Part shown: positions 37,951 to 47,288 of the stretch, piece after piece
Layout of the letters: each line of letters starts with the position of its first letter
Position numbering within the stretch: the first letter of the stretch is position 1
DNA from: Sinorhizobium sp. RAC02
GTDB lineage: Bacteria; Pseudomonadota; Alphaproteobacteria; Rhizobiales; Rhizobiaceae
Assembly: GCF_001713395.1 (NCBI RefSeq)
Contig: NZ_CP016450.1
Coordinates: forward strand, 3,836,501 to 3,900,500
Direction of reading: 5' to 3'
DNA length: 64,000 nucleotides
Program-made: the position numbers and the translations under genes
Notes under the pieces: model-generated
Seen by the model: only the letters and a program-made list of their open reading frames with translations
What the model was told of the DNA's origin: nothing
Database searches by the model: none

Positions 37951-38690
37951 AGCGGCTCCTGCCAAACCTGCTGAGACTGGCGGCGCTGATCATCCTCATC
38001 GCCTTCCTCGTCCAGCCCATGCTGTTCGAGCCGCTTTTGAAGCCGCTCGTGCAGGCCAATGCGCCGGCTATCTACAACCAGGGCAGTCTGCTTTCGCTGA
38101 CGCTTTCCCATCTCGCCACGGTCTTCACCGCGACGCTCGCCGCGACCATCGTCGCCGTTGGCCTCGCCATCCTCGTCACAAGGCCGATCGGCGCGGAGTT
38201 TCTGCCGCTGTCGCGCAGCCTGGTGAATATCGGCCAGACCTTTCCGCCCGTCGCGGTGCTGGCGCTCGCCGTTCCCGCCGTCGGCTTCGGCGAAAAGCCG
38301 ACGCTGATCGCGCTCTTCCTCTACGGCCTGCTGCCGATCTTCGAGAATGCCATGACGGGCCTCTCCAACCTGCCGCCGGCCATCGTCGAGGCGGCGCGCG
38401 GCACGGGCATGACGGCGTGGCAGCGGCTCACCAAGGTGGAAGTGCCGCTGGCGCTGCCCGTCATTCTCGCCGGCATCCGTCTGTCGGTGACCATCAGCCT
38501 CGCCACGGCAACGATCGGCTCGACGGTTGCGGCGAAGACACTCGGCGAGGTCATCATTGCCGGCCTGCAATCCAACAATCTCGCCTTCGTGCTGCAAGGC
38601 GGCCTGGTCGTCGCGGTGCTGGCGGTGCTGATCTACGATGCTTTTTCTGCCGTCGAACGCGTGCTGGCGCGTCGCGCCGGCCGGGTCTAG
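37947..38690 (+). CDS. yehW: Osmoprotectant ABC transporter permease (YehW type)
   Basis: 247-residue second permease. VNIGQTFPPVAVLALAVPAV and the docking loop VEAARGTGMTAWQRLTKVE mark the OpuCB/ProW family. The stop TAG at 38688-38690 is shared with the first bases of an interspersed repeat (38689-38779), which places the repeat directly at the operon end. Confidence 0.9.
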   Translation: MKRLLPNLLRLAALIILIAFLVQPMLFEPLLKPLVQANAPAIYNQGSLLSLTLSHLATVFTATLAATIVAVGLAILVTRPIGAEFLPLSRSLVNIGQTFPPVAVLALAVPAVGFGEKPTLIALFLYGLLPIFENAMTGLSNLPPAIVEAARGTGMTAWQRLTKVEVPLALPVILAGIRLSVTISLATATIGSTVAAKTLGEVIIAGLQSNNLAFVLQGGLVVAVLAVLIYDAFSAVERVLARRAGRV

Positions 38691-38779
38691 AGCATTTCCG
38701 CGTTTCTTCGAATTGTGAAAACGCTCCGATTTTTTATTCTCGCGCAAAACCGCTGCGCACTTTTGCTGGAATTGCTTTA
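38689..38779. repeat. Interspersed intergenic palindromic element, copy 3 of 3
   Basis: Longest copy (about 91 bases), beginning AGAGCATTTCC and ending GCTTTA. The core GCGCAAAACCGCTGCGCACT then TTTGCTGGAATTGC matches the copies at 11554-11618 and 16944-17013. It fills the gap between two convergent genes and contributes to the stop codons of both. Confidence 0.75.
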
Positions 38780-40045
38780 GCGGATCAGGATCGCCCGAAA
38801 GTCGTTGACGTTGGTGCCCGTCGGGCCGGTATCGAAGATATCACCTATAGAATCGAAGGCGCTGTAGGCGTCGTGGCCCATCAGGTGCGTTCTGGGCTCG
38901 ATGCCGGCGGCGCGCATGCGCAGGATACTTTCACCATCGGCAAAGGCCCCGGCATTGTGCTCCGAGCCGTCGCGACCGTCCGTGTCGGCGGCGAGCGCCT
39001 GCACGTTCGGTAGACCGTCGATGGCATGGGCGAAGGAGAGCAGGAACTCCGTGTTGCGCCCGCCCTTGCCATACCCTTCGTCGCGGATCGTCACCGTCGT
39101 CTCGCCACCGGAGAGGATGACGACGGGGGTGGCGAAGGGCCTTCCGTGATGGCGCGCTTCGCGGGCGAGGGCGGCATGCATTAGCCCGATATCCCGCGCC
39201 TCGCCTTCGATCGAATCCGACAGGATGACCGGCGTGATGCCCGCTGCTTTCGCCGTCGCTGCCGCGGCCTCCAGCGAGACACGCGCGGAGGCGATGACAT
39301 GGTGCTCGTGCCGGGCGAAGATGGGGTCGTCCGGCCCTGCCGCAGCGGCCTCGGGCGATGCGAGATGCTCCATCACCGCCGCGGGCAGCGTCATGCGATA
39401 TTGCTGGACGATCGCCAGCGCGTCCTGCGGCGTCGAGGTGTCGGGGATCGTCGGGCCGGACGCGACATGGGCGGGGTTGTCGCCGGGAATGTCCGAAATG
39501 ATGAGGCTCACCACCCGGGCTGGATGGGCCGCATGCGCCAACCGCCCGCCCTTGATGCGCGAGACGTGCTTGCGCACGACGTTCATGGCCGAGATCGGCG
39601 CGCCGGAGGCGAGCAGCGCCCTGTTGACGGCGATCTCGTCGGCCAGCGTCAGCATGCCTGCCGGGGCCGGCAGCAGCGCCGAGCCGCCACCGGAGACAAG
39701 CGCGATGACGAGGTCGTCTTCCGTCAGATCGCGCAGGAGGGCAAACAGCCGGGCCGAGGCGGCGATGCCGGCCTCGTCGGGAACGGGGTGGGCGGCCTGC
39801 AAGACTTCGATTTGCTGGCACGCCGCCACCGGGCCGTGCTGCGCGACGACGGTGCCTTCCAGCGGGCCATCCCACAGGCTTTCCAGCGCAGCCGCCATCT
39901 GGCTTGCCGCCTTGCCGGCGCCGATGACCACGGTGCGCCCCTTCGGCCTTTCCGGCAGGTGCGTACGGATCGCGGCAACAGGGTCGGCAGCCTCGACGGC
40001 AGCGTTGAACAGCGAGGCGAGGAAGGCGCGGGCGTCTTCGATCAT
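38777..40045 (-). CDS. Glycerate 2-kinase / MOFRL family protein (GckA/TtuD type)
   Basis: 422-residue glycerate kinase of the MOFRL family, once annotated as hydroxypyruvate reductase. VIGAGKAASQMA, ALVSGGGSALLPAPAGML, the NVVRKHVSRIKGGRLA segment and the C-terminal GGRNTEFLLSFA-TDGRDG region are intact. It would phosphorylate D-glycerate to 2-phosphoglycerate. It is the last gene of a nine-gene - strand operon, five bases after a Dabb gene, which suggests that glycerate is a pathway end product. Its TAA lies in an interspersed repeat. Confidence 0.9.
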   Translation of the reverse strand: MIEDARAFLASLFNAAVEAADPVAAIRTHLPERPKGRTVVIGAGKAASQMAAALESLWDGPLEGTVVAQHGPVAACQQIEVLQAAHPVPDEAGIAASARLFALLRDLTEDDLVIALVSGGGSALLPAPAGMLTLADEIAVNRALLASGAPISAMNVVRKHVSRIKGGRLAHAAHPARVVSLIISDIPGDNPAHVASGPTIPDTSTPQDALAIVQQYRMTLPAAVMEHLASPEAAAAGPDDPIFARHEHHVIASARVSLEAAAATAKAAGITPVILSDSIEGEARDIGLMHAALAREARHHGRPFATPVVILSGGETTVTIRDEGYGKGGRNTEFLLSFAHAIDGLPNVQALAADTDGRDGSEHNAGAFADGESILRMRAAGIEPRTHLMGHDAYSAFDSIGDIFDTGPTGTNVNDFRAILIR

Positions 40046-40050
40046 GAGGC

Positions 40051-40368
40051 TCAGTCGTCGGTTTCGAGGTCGTAGACGAGAATGCCCGCGATGCCGCCTT
40101 CTGCGGCTGCGACCAGACGCCCACCGGTCTGCTTGTGCTCGGGATCTTCCAGATAGGCGTCGCGGGCAAAACTGTCCGCGAAATCGACGATGAAGCCGTC
40201 GCCAAACCCCTTGTCCATGCCCTCTTCCGGGCTGACATTGGTGCCGATATGCACGGCGAGCATGCCCGGGAGACGGCTCTTCAGCGCGTCGATCTCGTTG
40301 AACAGTTCGGCCTTGTAGTGGGCGGAAATGGTCGGCTTGAAGTGGATGAAGACACAATGGCGGATCAT
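40051..40368 (-). CDS. Dabb (stress-responsive A/B barrel) domain protein
   Basis: 105-residue dimeric alpha/beta-barrel protein. MIRHCVFIHFKP at the N-terminus and the C-terminal VDFADSFARDAYLEDPEHK are typical of the Dabb family. Most members have no known activity; some are small cyclases or isomerases. It lies eight bases after a GMC oxidoreductase gene and five before the glycerate kinase gene, so it probably acts in the same pathway. Confidence 0.88.
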   Translation of the reverse strand: MIRHCVFIHFKPTISAHYKAELFNEIDALKSRLPGMLAVHIGTNVSPEEGMDKGFGDGFIVDFADSFARDAYLEDPEHKQTGGRLVAAAEGGIAGILVYDLETDD

Positions 40369-40376
40369 GGTTGCCC

Positions 40377-42032
40377 CTATCGGATGTTGGCGCGGGCGCG
40401 CGGACGCGCGTCGTTGCGTTCATGTTGGAAGACCTGGGCCGGCAGCGCCGGCAGGCCGCGAATGATGTCGGCGCCCTTTTCGCCCACCATGATGGTCGGC
40501 GCATTGGTGTTGGCGGAAGGAACGCGCGGCATGACGGAACTGTCGCAGACGCGTAAACCTTCAAGCCCATGCACCTTCAAATCAAGCCCGACGACCGCAT
40601 CCGCGCCCGTGCCCATCTTGCAGGTGCCGACCGGATGGTGGTCCGTCTTGGCATTGGCGCAACCATAGTCGAACAGCTCCTCGTCGGTCATCGCCTTCGG
40701 TCCCGGCAGGCGCTCGGCCAGGACGAAGGGTTTCAGCGCTGCCTGCTGCAGGATTTCGCGGGCAATCTTCAGGCCCTCGATCGACATTTTGCGATCGTGC
40801 GGGTCTTCCCAATAATTCGGGTCGATCAGCGGTGCGGCGGAAGGATCGGCGGAGGAAAGCCGCACCGTGCCCTTCGAGCGTGGATGCAGGTAGGCGGAAT
40901 TCAGCGTCACGCCGGCATTCTTCAGCTTCTCCACGCCCGCCTCGATGCCGGAACCGAGACCGAGGTGGAACTGGATATCCGGCGAGCGGGCATCCGGATC
41001 GGCATACCAGAAGCCGCCCGTCTCGAAGAGCGAGGAGGCGACGGGGCCGGAACGGAACAGCACATATTGCAGGCCGGCCCACAGCGTACGGTGGAGTTTG
41101 GCGACGCCGTCATAGGTGTGGTCGCCGGTGCATTCGGAAATCACGAACAGGTCGAGATGGTCCTGCAGGTTGGAGCCGACGCCGGGCAGGTCGTGTTTGA
41201 CCTCTACGCCGACGGACTTCAGGTGGTCGGCCGGGCCGATGCCGGATTGCTGGAGCAGTTTCGGCGAGCCGATGGCGCCGGACGAGACCAGCACCTCGCG
41301 CTCCGCCCGGATGGTCTCGACACCCTTGCCCGTCACCACCTCGACGCCGACGGCGCGAGAACCTTCGAGCACGATGCGGGAAACACGAGCGCCGGTGCGG
41401 ATCGTCAGGTTCTTACGATCCTTGATCGGTGAGAGATAGGCGAGCGAGGCGGAGGAGCGGCGGCGGTTGCGCTGGGTCAGCTGGTAGAAGCCGACGCCGG
41501 CCTGCTGGCGACCGTTGAAATCGTGATTGTAGGGAATGCCGAGTTCCTGGCCGGCGCGGATATAGGCGTCGCAGATCGGCAGCGCCGAAACCGGCATGGA
41601 AACGCCGAGTGGCCCGCCATAGGCGTGGTAGTCGTCGGCAAAACGCTGGTTGTCCTCGGCGCGCTTGAAGTAGGGCAGGATTTCCCGGTAGCTCCACCCT
41701 TCGCAACCGTCTTCGCTGGCCCAGAGGTCGTAGTCTGCCGCGTTGCCACGGGCGTAGAGCTGGGCATTGATCGAGGACCCGCCGCCGATCACCTTGGCCT
41801 GCGTGTAGCGCAGCACGCGGCCTTTCATATGCTTCTGCGGCACGGTCTCCCAGCCCCAGCTCGCCACGCCCTTGGTCATCTTGGCAAACCCCGCCGGCAT
41901 GTGGAACAGCGGGTTCCAGTCCCCGCCGCCGGCTTCCAGCAGCAGCACGCGCACGGTGGGGTCTTCCGAGAGGCGGCTCGCCAAAACGCAGCCAGCCGGC
42001 CCTGCGCCGGTGATGATGTAGTCGTAGGTCAT
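40377..42032 (-). CDS. GMC-family FAD oxidoreductase (choline dehydrogenase-like)
   Basis: 551-residue flavoprotein. The FAD-binding N-terminus YIITGAGPAGCVLASRLSED, the GMC signature VIGGGSSINAQLYARGNAAD and the active-site His (DHHPVGTCKMG) and Asn (NTNAPT) are all present. Members oxidise alcohols, choline or sugars. Its location among sugar-transport and polyol genes argues for a sugar- or polyol-type alcohol, not choline. The start ATG at 42032 is 40 bases after the SDR gene. Confidence 0.9.
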   Translation of the reverse strand: MTYDYIITGAGPAGCVLASRLSEDPTVRVLLLEAGGGDWNPLFHMPAGFAKMTKGVASWGWETVPQKHMKGRVLRYTQAKVIGGGSSINAQLYARGNAADYDLWASEDGCEGWSYREILPYFKRAEDNQRFADDYHAYGGPLGVSMPVSALPICDAYIRAGQELGIPYNHDFNGRQQAGVGFYQLTQRNRRRSSASLAYLSPIKDRKNLTIRTGARVSRIVLEGSRAVGVEVVTGKGVETIRAEREVLVSSGAIGSPKLLQQSGIGPADHLKSVGVEVKHDLPGVGSNLQDHLDLFVISECTGDHTYDGVAKLHRTLWAGLQYVLFRSGPVASSLFETGGFWYADPDARSPDIQFHLGLGSGIEAGVEKLKNAGVTLNSAYLHPRSKGTVRLSSADPSAAPLIDPNYWEDPHDRKMSIEGLKIAREILQQAALKPFVLAERLPGPKAMTDEELFDYGCANAKTDHHPVGTCKMGTGADAVVGLDLKVHGLEGLRVCDSSVMPRVPSANTNAPTIMVGEKGADIIRGLPALPAQVFQHERNDARPRARANIR

Positions 42033-42072
42033 GCCCTGGTCCTCAGAATTTGTGCTTGGGGCGCATGGCGGT

Positions 42073-42852
42073 TCAAAGCCGGCCGATCGATAGCCCGCCG
42101 TCGAGATTGATCACCGAGCCGGTGGCGAAGCCGAACTTGCCGGTGGCAAGCGCGGCGGCCGCGGACCCGATATCGTCCGGTTCGCCCCAGCGCTTCATCG
42201 GCACGAGGCCGCCCGCGATCAGCGCGTCGTATTTCGCCGAAACGCCTGATGTCATGTCCGAGCGGATGATGCCGGGACGGATCTCGAAGACGGCGATGCC
42301 GGTGTCCGCCAGGCGCAGCGCGAGGCCCTGGCTGAAGGCGGCGAGCCCGGCCTTGGTCATGCAATAGTCGAGCCGTTCCGGCGAGGTGAGGCCTGCCGAG
42401 ACGGAGGTGATGTTGATGATCGTGCGCGGACCGGCCGCCTGTTTCGAATGCAGCATCGCCTTCAAAACGGCCTGGGTGAAGAACACCGTGCCGCGTAGGT
42501 TGGTGGCGACGATCGTGTCGAAATTCTCCGGCGTCAGATCGAGGAAATCGCCGCGGATGACGGAGGCGATGCCGGCATTGTTGACGAGGCAGCCGATGGC
42601 GCCGAGCTTGTCTTCGATGGCCGCGACGGTCGCCGCGTGGCCGGAAAGATCGGCAAGGTCGGCCTTCAGGTAGATCGCGCGGCTGCCTGCGGTCGCGAAT
42701 TCTGCGAGCATGGTGTCGGTTGCCGCATCGCTGTCGCCGATACCGGTGATGGCGATGTCGAAACCTTCTGTCGCAAGCGCCTTGGCAATGCCGAGGCCGA
42801 TGCCGCGGCGACCGCCGGTGACGATGGCGACGGGGCGTGCTGGTGTCGTCAT
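42073..42852 (-). CDS. SDR-family oxidoreductase
   Basis: 259-residue classical short-chain dehydrogenase/reductase. The cofactor motif TGGRRGIGLGIA, NNAG, the catalytic serine region (ITSVSAG) and the YCMTKAGL Tyr/Lys pair are intact; the C-terminus GSVINLDGG fits FabG-like members. Substrate unknown, probably a sugar or polyol intermediate given the neighbours. Its ATG overlaps the stop of the upstream GMC gene (ATGA). Confidence 0.9.
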   Translation of the reverse strand: MTTPARPVAIVTGGRRGIGLGIAKALATEGFDIAITGIGDSDAATDTMLAEFATAGSRAIYLKADLADLSGHAATVAAIEDKLGAIGCLVNNAGIASVIRGDFLDLTPENFDTIVATNLRGTVFFTQAVLKAMLHSKQAAGPRTIINITSVSAGLTSPERLDYCMTKAGLAAFSQGLALRLADTGIAVFEIRPGIIRSDMTSGVSAKYDALIAGGLVPMKRWGEPDDIGSAAAALATGKFGFATGSVINLDGGLSIGRL

Positions 42853-44357
42853 GCGGCAAGATCCCTCGATTTGATGTGGGTCGCGACGCGCAGCGCCTGG
42901 GCGGCAACACTGAGCGCCGGGTTCACCGCGGCCGAGGTCGGCAGATAGGAGGCGTCGACCACGAAGAGGTTCGGATGGTCGTAGGCGCGGCACCAGATAT
43001 CGAGTGGTGCCGTTGCCGGATCGTTGCCGATGCGCACCGTGCCGCACTGGTGCGACGGCGTGCGCTTGTCGAAGGCGCGGGCGAGCACGATCGGGAAGCC
43101 GGCCTTCTTCAGGGCGCCCTTCAGCTTGGTGACGAGGTCGAGATGGGCCTGCCAGTTGGTGCGCGTCCACTTCATGACGATCCGGTCGCGGTCGACCGTG
43201 ATTCGGCTCTCGGGATGCGGCAGGTCCTCGCTCATCGCGTAGAAATCGATGGTGTGGGCGGCAACCTGTTCCAGCAGCCATTCCGGTACGGAGGGCATGT
43301 TGGCCTTCAGGATTTTGCCGGAGACGCGGCCGAGCAGCTGGACATTGCCGAGCGGCGCGCCGCCGTTTCCGTCGGAGAGATAGTAGTCGTTGAAGCCAAA
43401 GCTCTTCTGGTAGACGGAGGTGTTCTTGTAGAAGGGCGAGACGCCGATCACGGCGCTCGAATTGTGGTTCATGAAGTTGCGGCCGACCTGGTCGGAGCTG
43501 TTGGCGAGGCCTTTCGGGAAGGCCTCCGAGGCCGAGCGGAGCAGGAGCACGGCCGATTGCACGGCGCCGGCCGAAAGGATCACCAGCTTCGGCGAGATGC
43601 TCCGGGCTTCATCGCCCTGCATATAATGCACGGTCGAAATGCTGCGGCCATGCGGCGTGGTGGCAAGCCGTGTCACCCGGCAATGGGTGCGCAGTTCGAC
43701 ATTCGGATGCTTGAGAGCCTCGGCGAGCGCCGCACTTTCTGCATCCATCTTGCCGTCATTGCTGTTCGGATGGGCATCCCAGGGCGTCTTCGCCTTGGCC
43801 AGCCAGCGGTCGATGTCGATGCCGAGCGGCAGCGAATAGGGATGCAGGCCGTTCGCCTTCATCCTGGCGCGGACCTTCGCGATGGCCTGTTCGTCCGGCA
43901 CGGGCGGGAAAGGGTAGGGCGCGGAATGGTGCGGCTCGGTCGGGTCTTCGCCGAGCGTACCGCGCACATTGAAGAGTTTTTCGGCGGCGGAATACCACGG
44001 CTCCAGCTCTTCATAGGGGAAGGGCCAGGCGGGGGAGACGCCTTCGCGATGCTTCATCTCCTCGAAGTCTTCCCTACGGTAGCGCACCAGCACCGCGCCG
44101 TAGAACTTCGAATTGCCGCCGACATTGTAGTAGTTGCCAGGGTTGAAGGCCGTGCCGTCGGCCTCGTACCACATCTCCTTCGGGCGGAAATGGCCACGCT
44201 GGAAGATCGCGCGCTGGTCGCGGTTTTCCGGGCGGTCGGGCAGGTGGTCGCCCGCCTCCAGGATGACGATCCTTGCGCCCGTCGGGGCGAGAGCGGCGGC
44301 CATGGTGGAGCCGCCGATGCCCGATCCGATGATGACGATGTCCGGCTGCGTGGTCAT
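42849..44357 (-). CDS. GMC-family oxidoreductase, second type
   Basis: 502-residue flavoprotein, clearly different from the GMC protein at 40377-42032. The FAD fold IIGSGIGGSTMAAALA, the NVGGNSKFYGAVLVRYRRED segment and the C-terminal active site (SHQCGTVRIG, SAAVNPALSVAAQA) place it in the GMC branch near sugar oxidases and gluconate-type dehydrogenases. It lies seven bases after the ABC ATPase gene and overlaps the SDR gene. Two GMC enzymes in one operon suggest two oxidations on one transported substrate. Confidence 0.85.
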   Translation of the reverse strand: MTTQPDIVIIGSGIGGSTMAAALAPTGARIVILEAGDHLPDRPENRDQRAIFQRGHFRPKEMWYEADGTAFNPGNYYNVGGNSKFYGAVLVRYRREDFEEMKHREGVSPAWPFPYEELEPWYSAAEKLFNVRGTLGEDPTEPHHSAPYPFPPVPDEQAIAKVRARMKANGLHPYSLPLGIDIDRWLAKAKTPWDAHPNSNDGKMDAESAALAEALKHPNVELRTHCRVTRLATTPHGRSISTVHYMQGDEARSISPKLVILSAGAVQSAVLLLRSASEAFPKGLANSSDQVGRNFMNHNSSAVIGVSPFYKNTSVYQKSFGFNDYYLSDGNGGAPLGNVQLLGRVSGKILKANMPSVPEWLLEQVAAHTIDFYAMSEDLPHPESRITVDRDRIVMKWTRTNWQAHLDLVTKLKGALKKAGFPIVLARAFDKRTPSHQCGTVRIGNDPATAPLDIWCRAYDHPNLFVVDASYLPTSAAVNPALSVAAQALRVATHIKSRDLAA

Positions 44358-44364
44358 GATCTAC

Positions 44365-45486
44365 TCAGGCGATGCGAAGCTGGTTTGCGGGGTCGAAGAA
44401 CACCGCCTTGTCGAGGTTGAAGGCGAGGCGCGCCGTCTGGCCGGGGGCGATGCGTACATCGGCCCGCAGGCGCGCGACGACCTCCTTGCCGCCGAGATGG
44501 GTGACGGCGAACGTGTCGGCGCCGGCGGGCTCCACCACTTCGATCAGGCAGTCGCCCTCGCCGATCGTGCGGGCATTGCGGTCCGCGCCATCAGGGTCCG
44601 TCAGCGCCTCCGGGCGGATGCCGAAGATCACATCCTTGCCCTTATAGGCGGCAAGTCCGCCGGGCGCGTTCGGTACCGACAGCACCAGCGGTTCGGCCTG
44701 GTGGCGGGCGAGCGAGACGGCCATGCCGGTGCCGTTCTGCTCAATCTTCGCCGAAAGCAGGTTCATGGCCGGTGAGCCCATGAAGTCGGCGACGAAGATG
44801 TTGGCGGGGTTGTTGTAGATTTCCGCCGGCGAGCCGAACTGCTGCAGCACGCCGTCCTTCAAGACGGCGATCTTGGTGGCGAGCGTCATCGCCTCGATCT
44901 GGTCGTGCGTGACGTAGACGATGGTGGTCTTCATGCGCTGGTGCAAGCGCTTGATTTCGGTGCGCATGTCGACGCGCAGCTTGGCGTCGAGGTTCGACAG
45001 TGGTTCGTCGAACAGGAAGAGTTTCGGGTCGCGCACCAGCGCCCGGCCCATGGCGACGCGCTGGCGCTGGCCGCCGGAGAGCTGGCCCGGCTTGCGATCG
45101 AGTAGATGGCCGATCTGCAGCATGTCGGCGACCTGCTTGATCGCCTTTTCCCGCTCTTCCTTCGGCACGCCGCGGATTTCCATGCCGAAGGCGATGTTTC
45201 CGCCGACCGTCATGTTCGGGTAGAGCGCGTAGGACTGGAACACCATGGCGATATCGCGCTTGGAGGGGTGCAGGCCCGCAACCGAGCGGCCGTCGATGGC
45301 GATGTCGCCCGAGGTGATCGGCTCCAGGCCGGCGATCGTGTTGAGCAGCGTGGACTTGCCGCAGCCGGAGGGGCCGACGAGCACGAGGAAGCCGCCCTGT
45401 TCGATCTCGAGATTGATGTCCTTCAGGATTTCGAGCGATCCGTAGGATTTGCGCAGGTTGCTGATCTTCAGGAAAGACATGGACAT
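44365..45486 (-). CDS. Sugar ABC transporter ATP-binding protein (MalK/UgpC type)
   Basis: 373-residue ATPase. Walker A GPSGCGKSTL, signature [16 protein letters not shown] and Walker B LFLFDEPLSNLD are followed by a C-terminal TOBE domain (about 240-370) as in MalK. The ATG at 45486 shares a base with the permease stop (TAATG) and follows AAAGGAT at good spacing; the alternative ATG at 45480 is two codons later. Confidence 0.93.
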   Translation of the reverse strand: MSMSFLKISNLRKSYGSLEILKDINLEIEQGGFLVLVGPSGCGKSTLLNTIAGLEPITSGDIAIDGRSVAGLHPSKRDIAMVFQSYALYPNMTVGGNIAFGMEIRGVPKEEREKAIKQVADMLQIGHLLDRKPGQLSGGQRQRVAMGRALVRDPKLFLFDEPLSNLDAKLRVDMRTEIKRLHQRMKTTIVYVTHDQIEAMTLATKIAVLKDGVLQQFGSPAEIYNNPANIFVADFMGSPAMNLLSAKIEQNGTGMAVSLARHQAEPLVLSVPNAPGGLAAYKGKDVIFGIRPEALTDPDGADRNARTIGEGDCLIEVVEPAGADTFAVTHLGGKEVVARLRADVRIAPGQTARLAFNLDKAVFFDPANQLRIA

Positions 45487-46367
45487 TATCCTTTCACGGC
45501 GCCGGACATCAGGCCGCGCACGAAATACCGTCCGGAGACGATGTAGACGATGAGGGTGGGGAGTGCGGCGAGGATCGCGCCCGCGAAATGCACGTTGTAT
45601 TCCTTCACGCCCGTCGAGGACTGGACGAGGTTGTTGAGCGCCACCGTCATCGGCGTCGTACCCGCGCCGGAGAAGGAGGCGCCGAACAGGAAGTCGTTCC
45701 AGATGTTGGTGAACTGCCAGATGACGGAGACGACGATGATCGGCCCGGAGGACGGCAGCAGGATGCGGTAGAAGATCTGGAAGAAGCTCGCGCCGTCGAT
45801 CTGAGCGGCACGCACCAGCTCGGTTGGGAAGTTTTCGTAGTAGTTGCGGAAATAGAGCGTCGTGAAGCCGAGGCCGTAGACAATGTGCACCAGGATCAGG
45901 CCCCAGAGCGAACCGGCCAGCCCCAGCATGCCGAGGATGCGCGCCATCGGGATCAGCACGATCTGGAACGGGATGAAGCAGGAGAGCAGCAGCAGGCCGA
46001 AGAAGACGTTCGAGCCCCTGAACTGCCACTTGGTCAGCACGTAGCCGTTCAGCGCGCCGATGATGGTGGAGATCGCCACGGCCGGCACGACCATCAGGAT
46101 CGAGTTGATGAAGAAGGGGCGAAGGCCGGTCGGCTGCACGCCGATCTGCGCCGTCGACCAGGCTTGCAGCCAGGGCTCGATCGTCCAGACCTTCGGCAGG
46201 TTCAGCATGCCGCCCTGGCGGATTTCCTCCAGCGGCTTCAGCGAATTCACCAGCATCACGTAGAGCGGCAGCAGGTAGTAGACCGCAAACAGGATGAGGG
46301 CGGTGTAGATCAGCGCACGCGTCAGCTTGTTGTGCGAGATCACGTTGTCGGGGTTTTGAGCGCTCAT
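45486..46367 (-). CDS. Sugar ABC transporter permease (MalG type)
   Basis: 293-residue inner-membrane permease with about six membrane segments. The docking loop reads ELVRAAQIDGASFFQIFYRI and the C-terminus SGRYFVRGLMSGAVKG is typical of carbohydrate importers. It overlaps the MalF-type gene by ATGA and the ATPase gene by TAATG. Confidence 0.93.
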   Translation of the reverse strand: MSAQNPDNVISHNKLTRALIYTALILFAVYYLLPLYVMLVNSLKPLEEIRQGGMLNLPKVWTIEPWLQAWSTAQIGVQPTGLRPFFINSILMVVPAVAISTIIGALNGYVLTKWQFRGSNVFFGLLLLSCFIPFQIVLIPMARILGMLGLAGSLWGLILVHIVYGLGFTTLYFRNYYENFPTELVRAAQIDGASFFQIFYRILLPSSGPIIVVSVIWQFTNIWNDFLFGASFSGAGTTPMTVALNNLVQSSTGVKEYNVHFAGAILAALPTLIVYIVSGRYFVRGLMSGAVKG

Positions 46368-47245
46368 CGGCCTTTGCCTCCGCGGATTTCGGAATAGAGG
46401 TAGGGGATGATGATCGAGAAGATCATGACCAGCATGATGATGGCCGACGAGGCGCCGATGCCCATCTGGTTGCGGGTAAACGTGTAGGAATACATGAAGG
46501 TCGCCGGCAGTTCGGTCGCCTGGCCGGGGCCGCCGCCTGTCAGCGCCACGACAAGGTCGTAGGCCTTGATGGCGAGGTGGGCGAGCACGACGAAGGCGGA
46601 CAGGAAGACCGGGCGCATCAGCGGAATGATGATGCGGCGGTAGATCGTCGAGGTCGAGGCGCCGTCGATCTGGGCCGCCTTGATGATCTCGTTGTCGACG
46701 CCGCGGAGCCCTGCGAGGAACATCGCCATGACGAAGCCGGAGGATTGCCAGACGGCGGCGATCACCACGCAGTAGATCGCGTAGTTTCGGTCCTTGATCC
46801 AGTTGAAGGAGAAGCTCTCCCAACCCCACAGGTGCATGGTGTTTTCAAGCCCGATGCCGGGGTCAAGGAACCACTTCCAGGCGGTGCCCGTCACGATGAA
46901 GGAGAGCGCCATCGGGTAGAGGTAGATCGGCCGGAGAATGCCTTCGGCGCGGATCTTCTGGTCGAGCAGGATGGCGAGCCCGAGCCCCAGCACCGAGCAG
47001 ATGACGATGTAGAGCGAGGCGAAGATCGCGAGATTCGAGATCGCCCGCCACCAGTGCGGCAGCGCCCAGAGCTTGGAATAGTTGCTGAGGCCCACGAAAT
47101 TGTAGGAGGGCAGCATCTTGCTGTCCGTCAGCGACAGGAAGCCCGTATAGGCGATGAAGCCGTAGACGAAGACGAGCACGATGAGGAAACTGGGTGCCAG
47201 CACGAGCTTCGGCAGAAGCTCCTGCAGCCGGCTTCGGCTATCCAT
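46364..47245 (-). CDS. Sugar ABC transporter permease (MalF type)
   Basis: 293-residue permease with about six membrane segments and the docking loop EIIKAAQIDGASTSTIYRRI. An in-frame GTG at 47257 would add four residues; the ATG at 47245 is preferred. A compound hairpin repeat separates it from the binding-protein gene. Confidence 0.92.
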   Translation of the reverse strand: MDSRSRLQELLPKLVLAPSFLIVLVFVYGFIAYTGFLSLTDSKMLPSYNFVGLSNYSKLWALPHWWRAISNLAIFASLYIVICSVLGLGLAILLDQKIRAEGILRPIYLYPMALSFIVTGTAWKWFLDPGIGLENTMHLWGWESFSFNWIKDRNYAIYCVVIAAVWQSSGFVMAMFLAGLRGVDNEIIKAAQIDGASTSTIYRRIIIPLMRPVFLSAFVVLAHLAIKAYDLVVALTGGGPGQATELPATFMYSYTFTRNQMGIGASSAIIMLVMIFSIIIPYLYSEIRGGKGR

Positions 47246-47288
47246 GGTCGGTACCACCGTTGAAATCGGGTTACAGGGCGGCTCGTGG

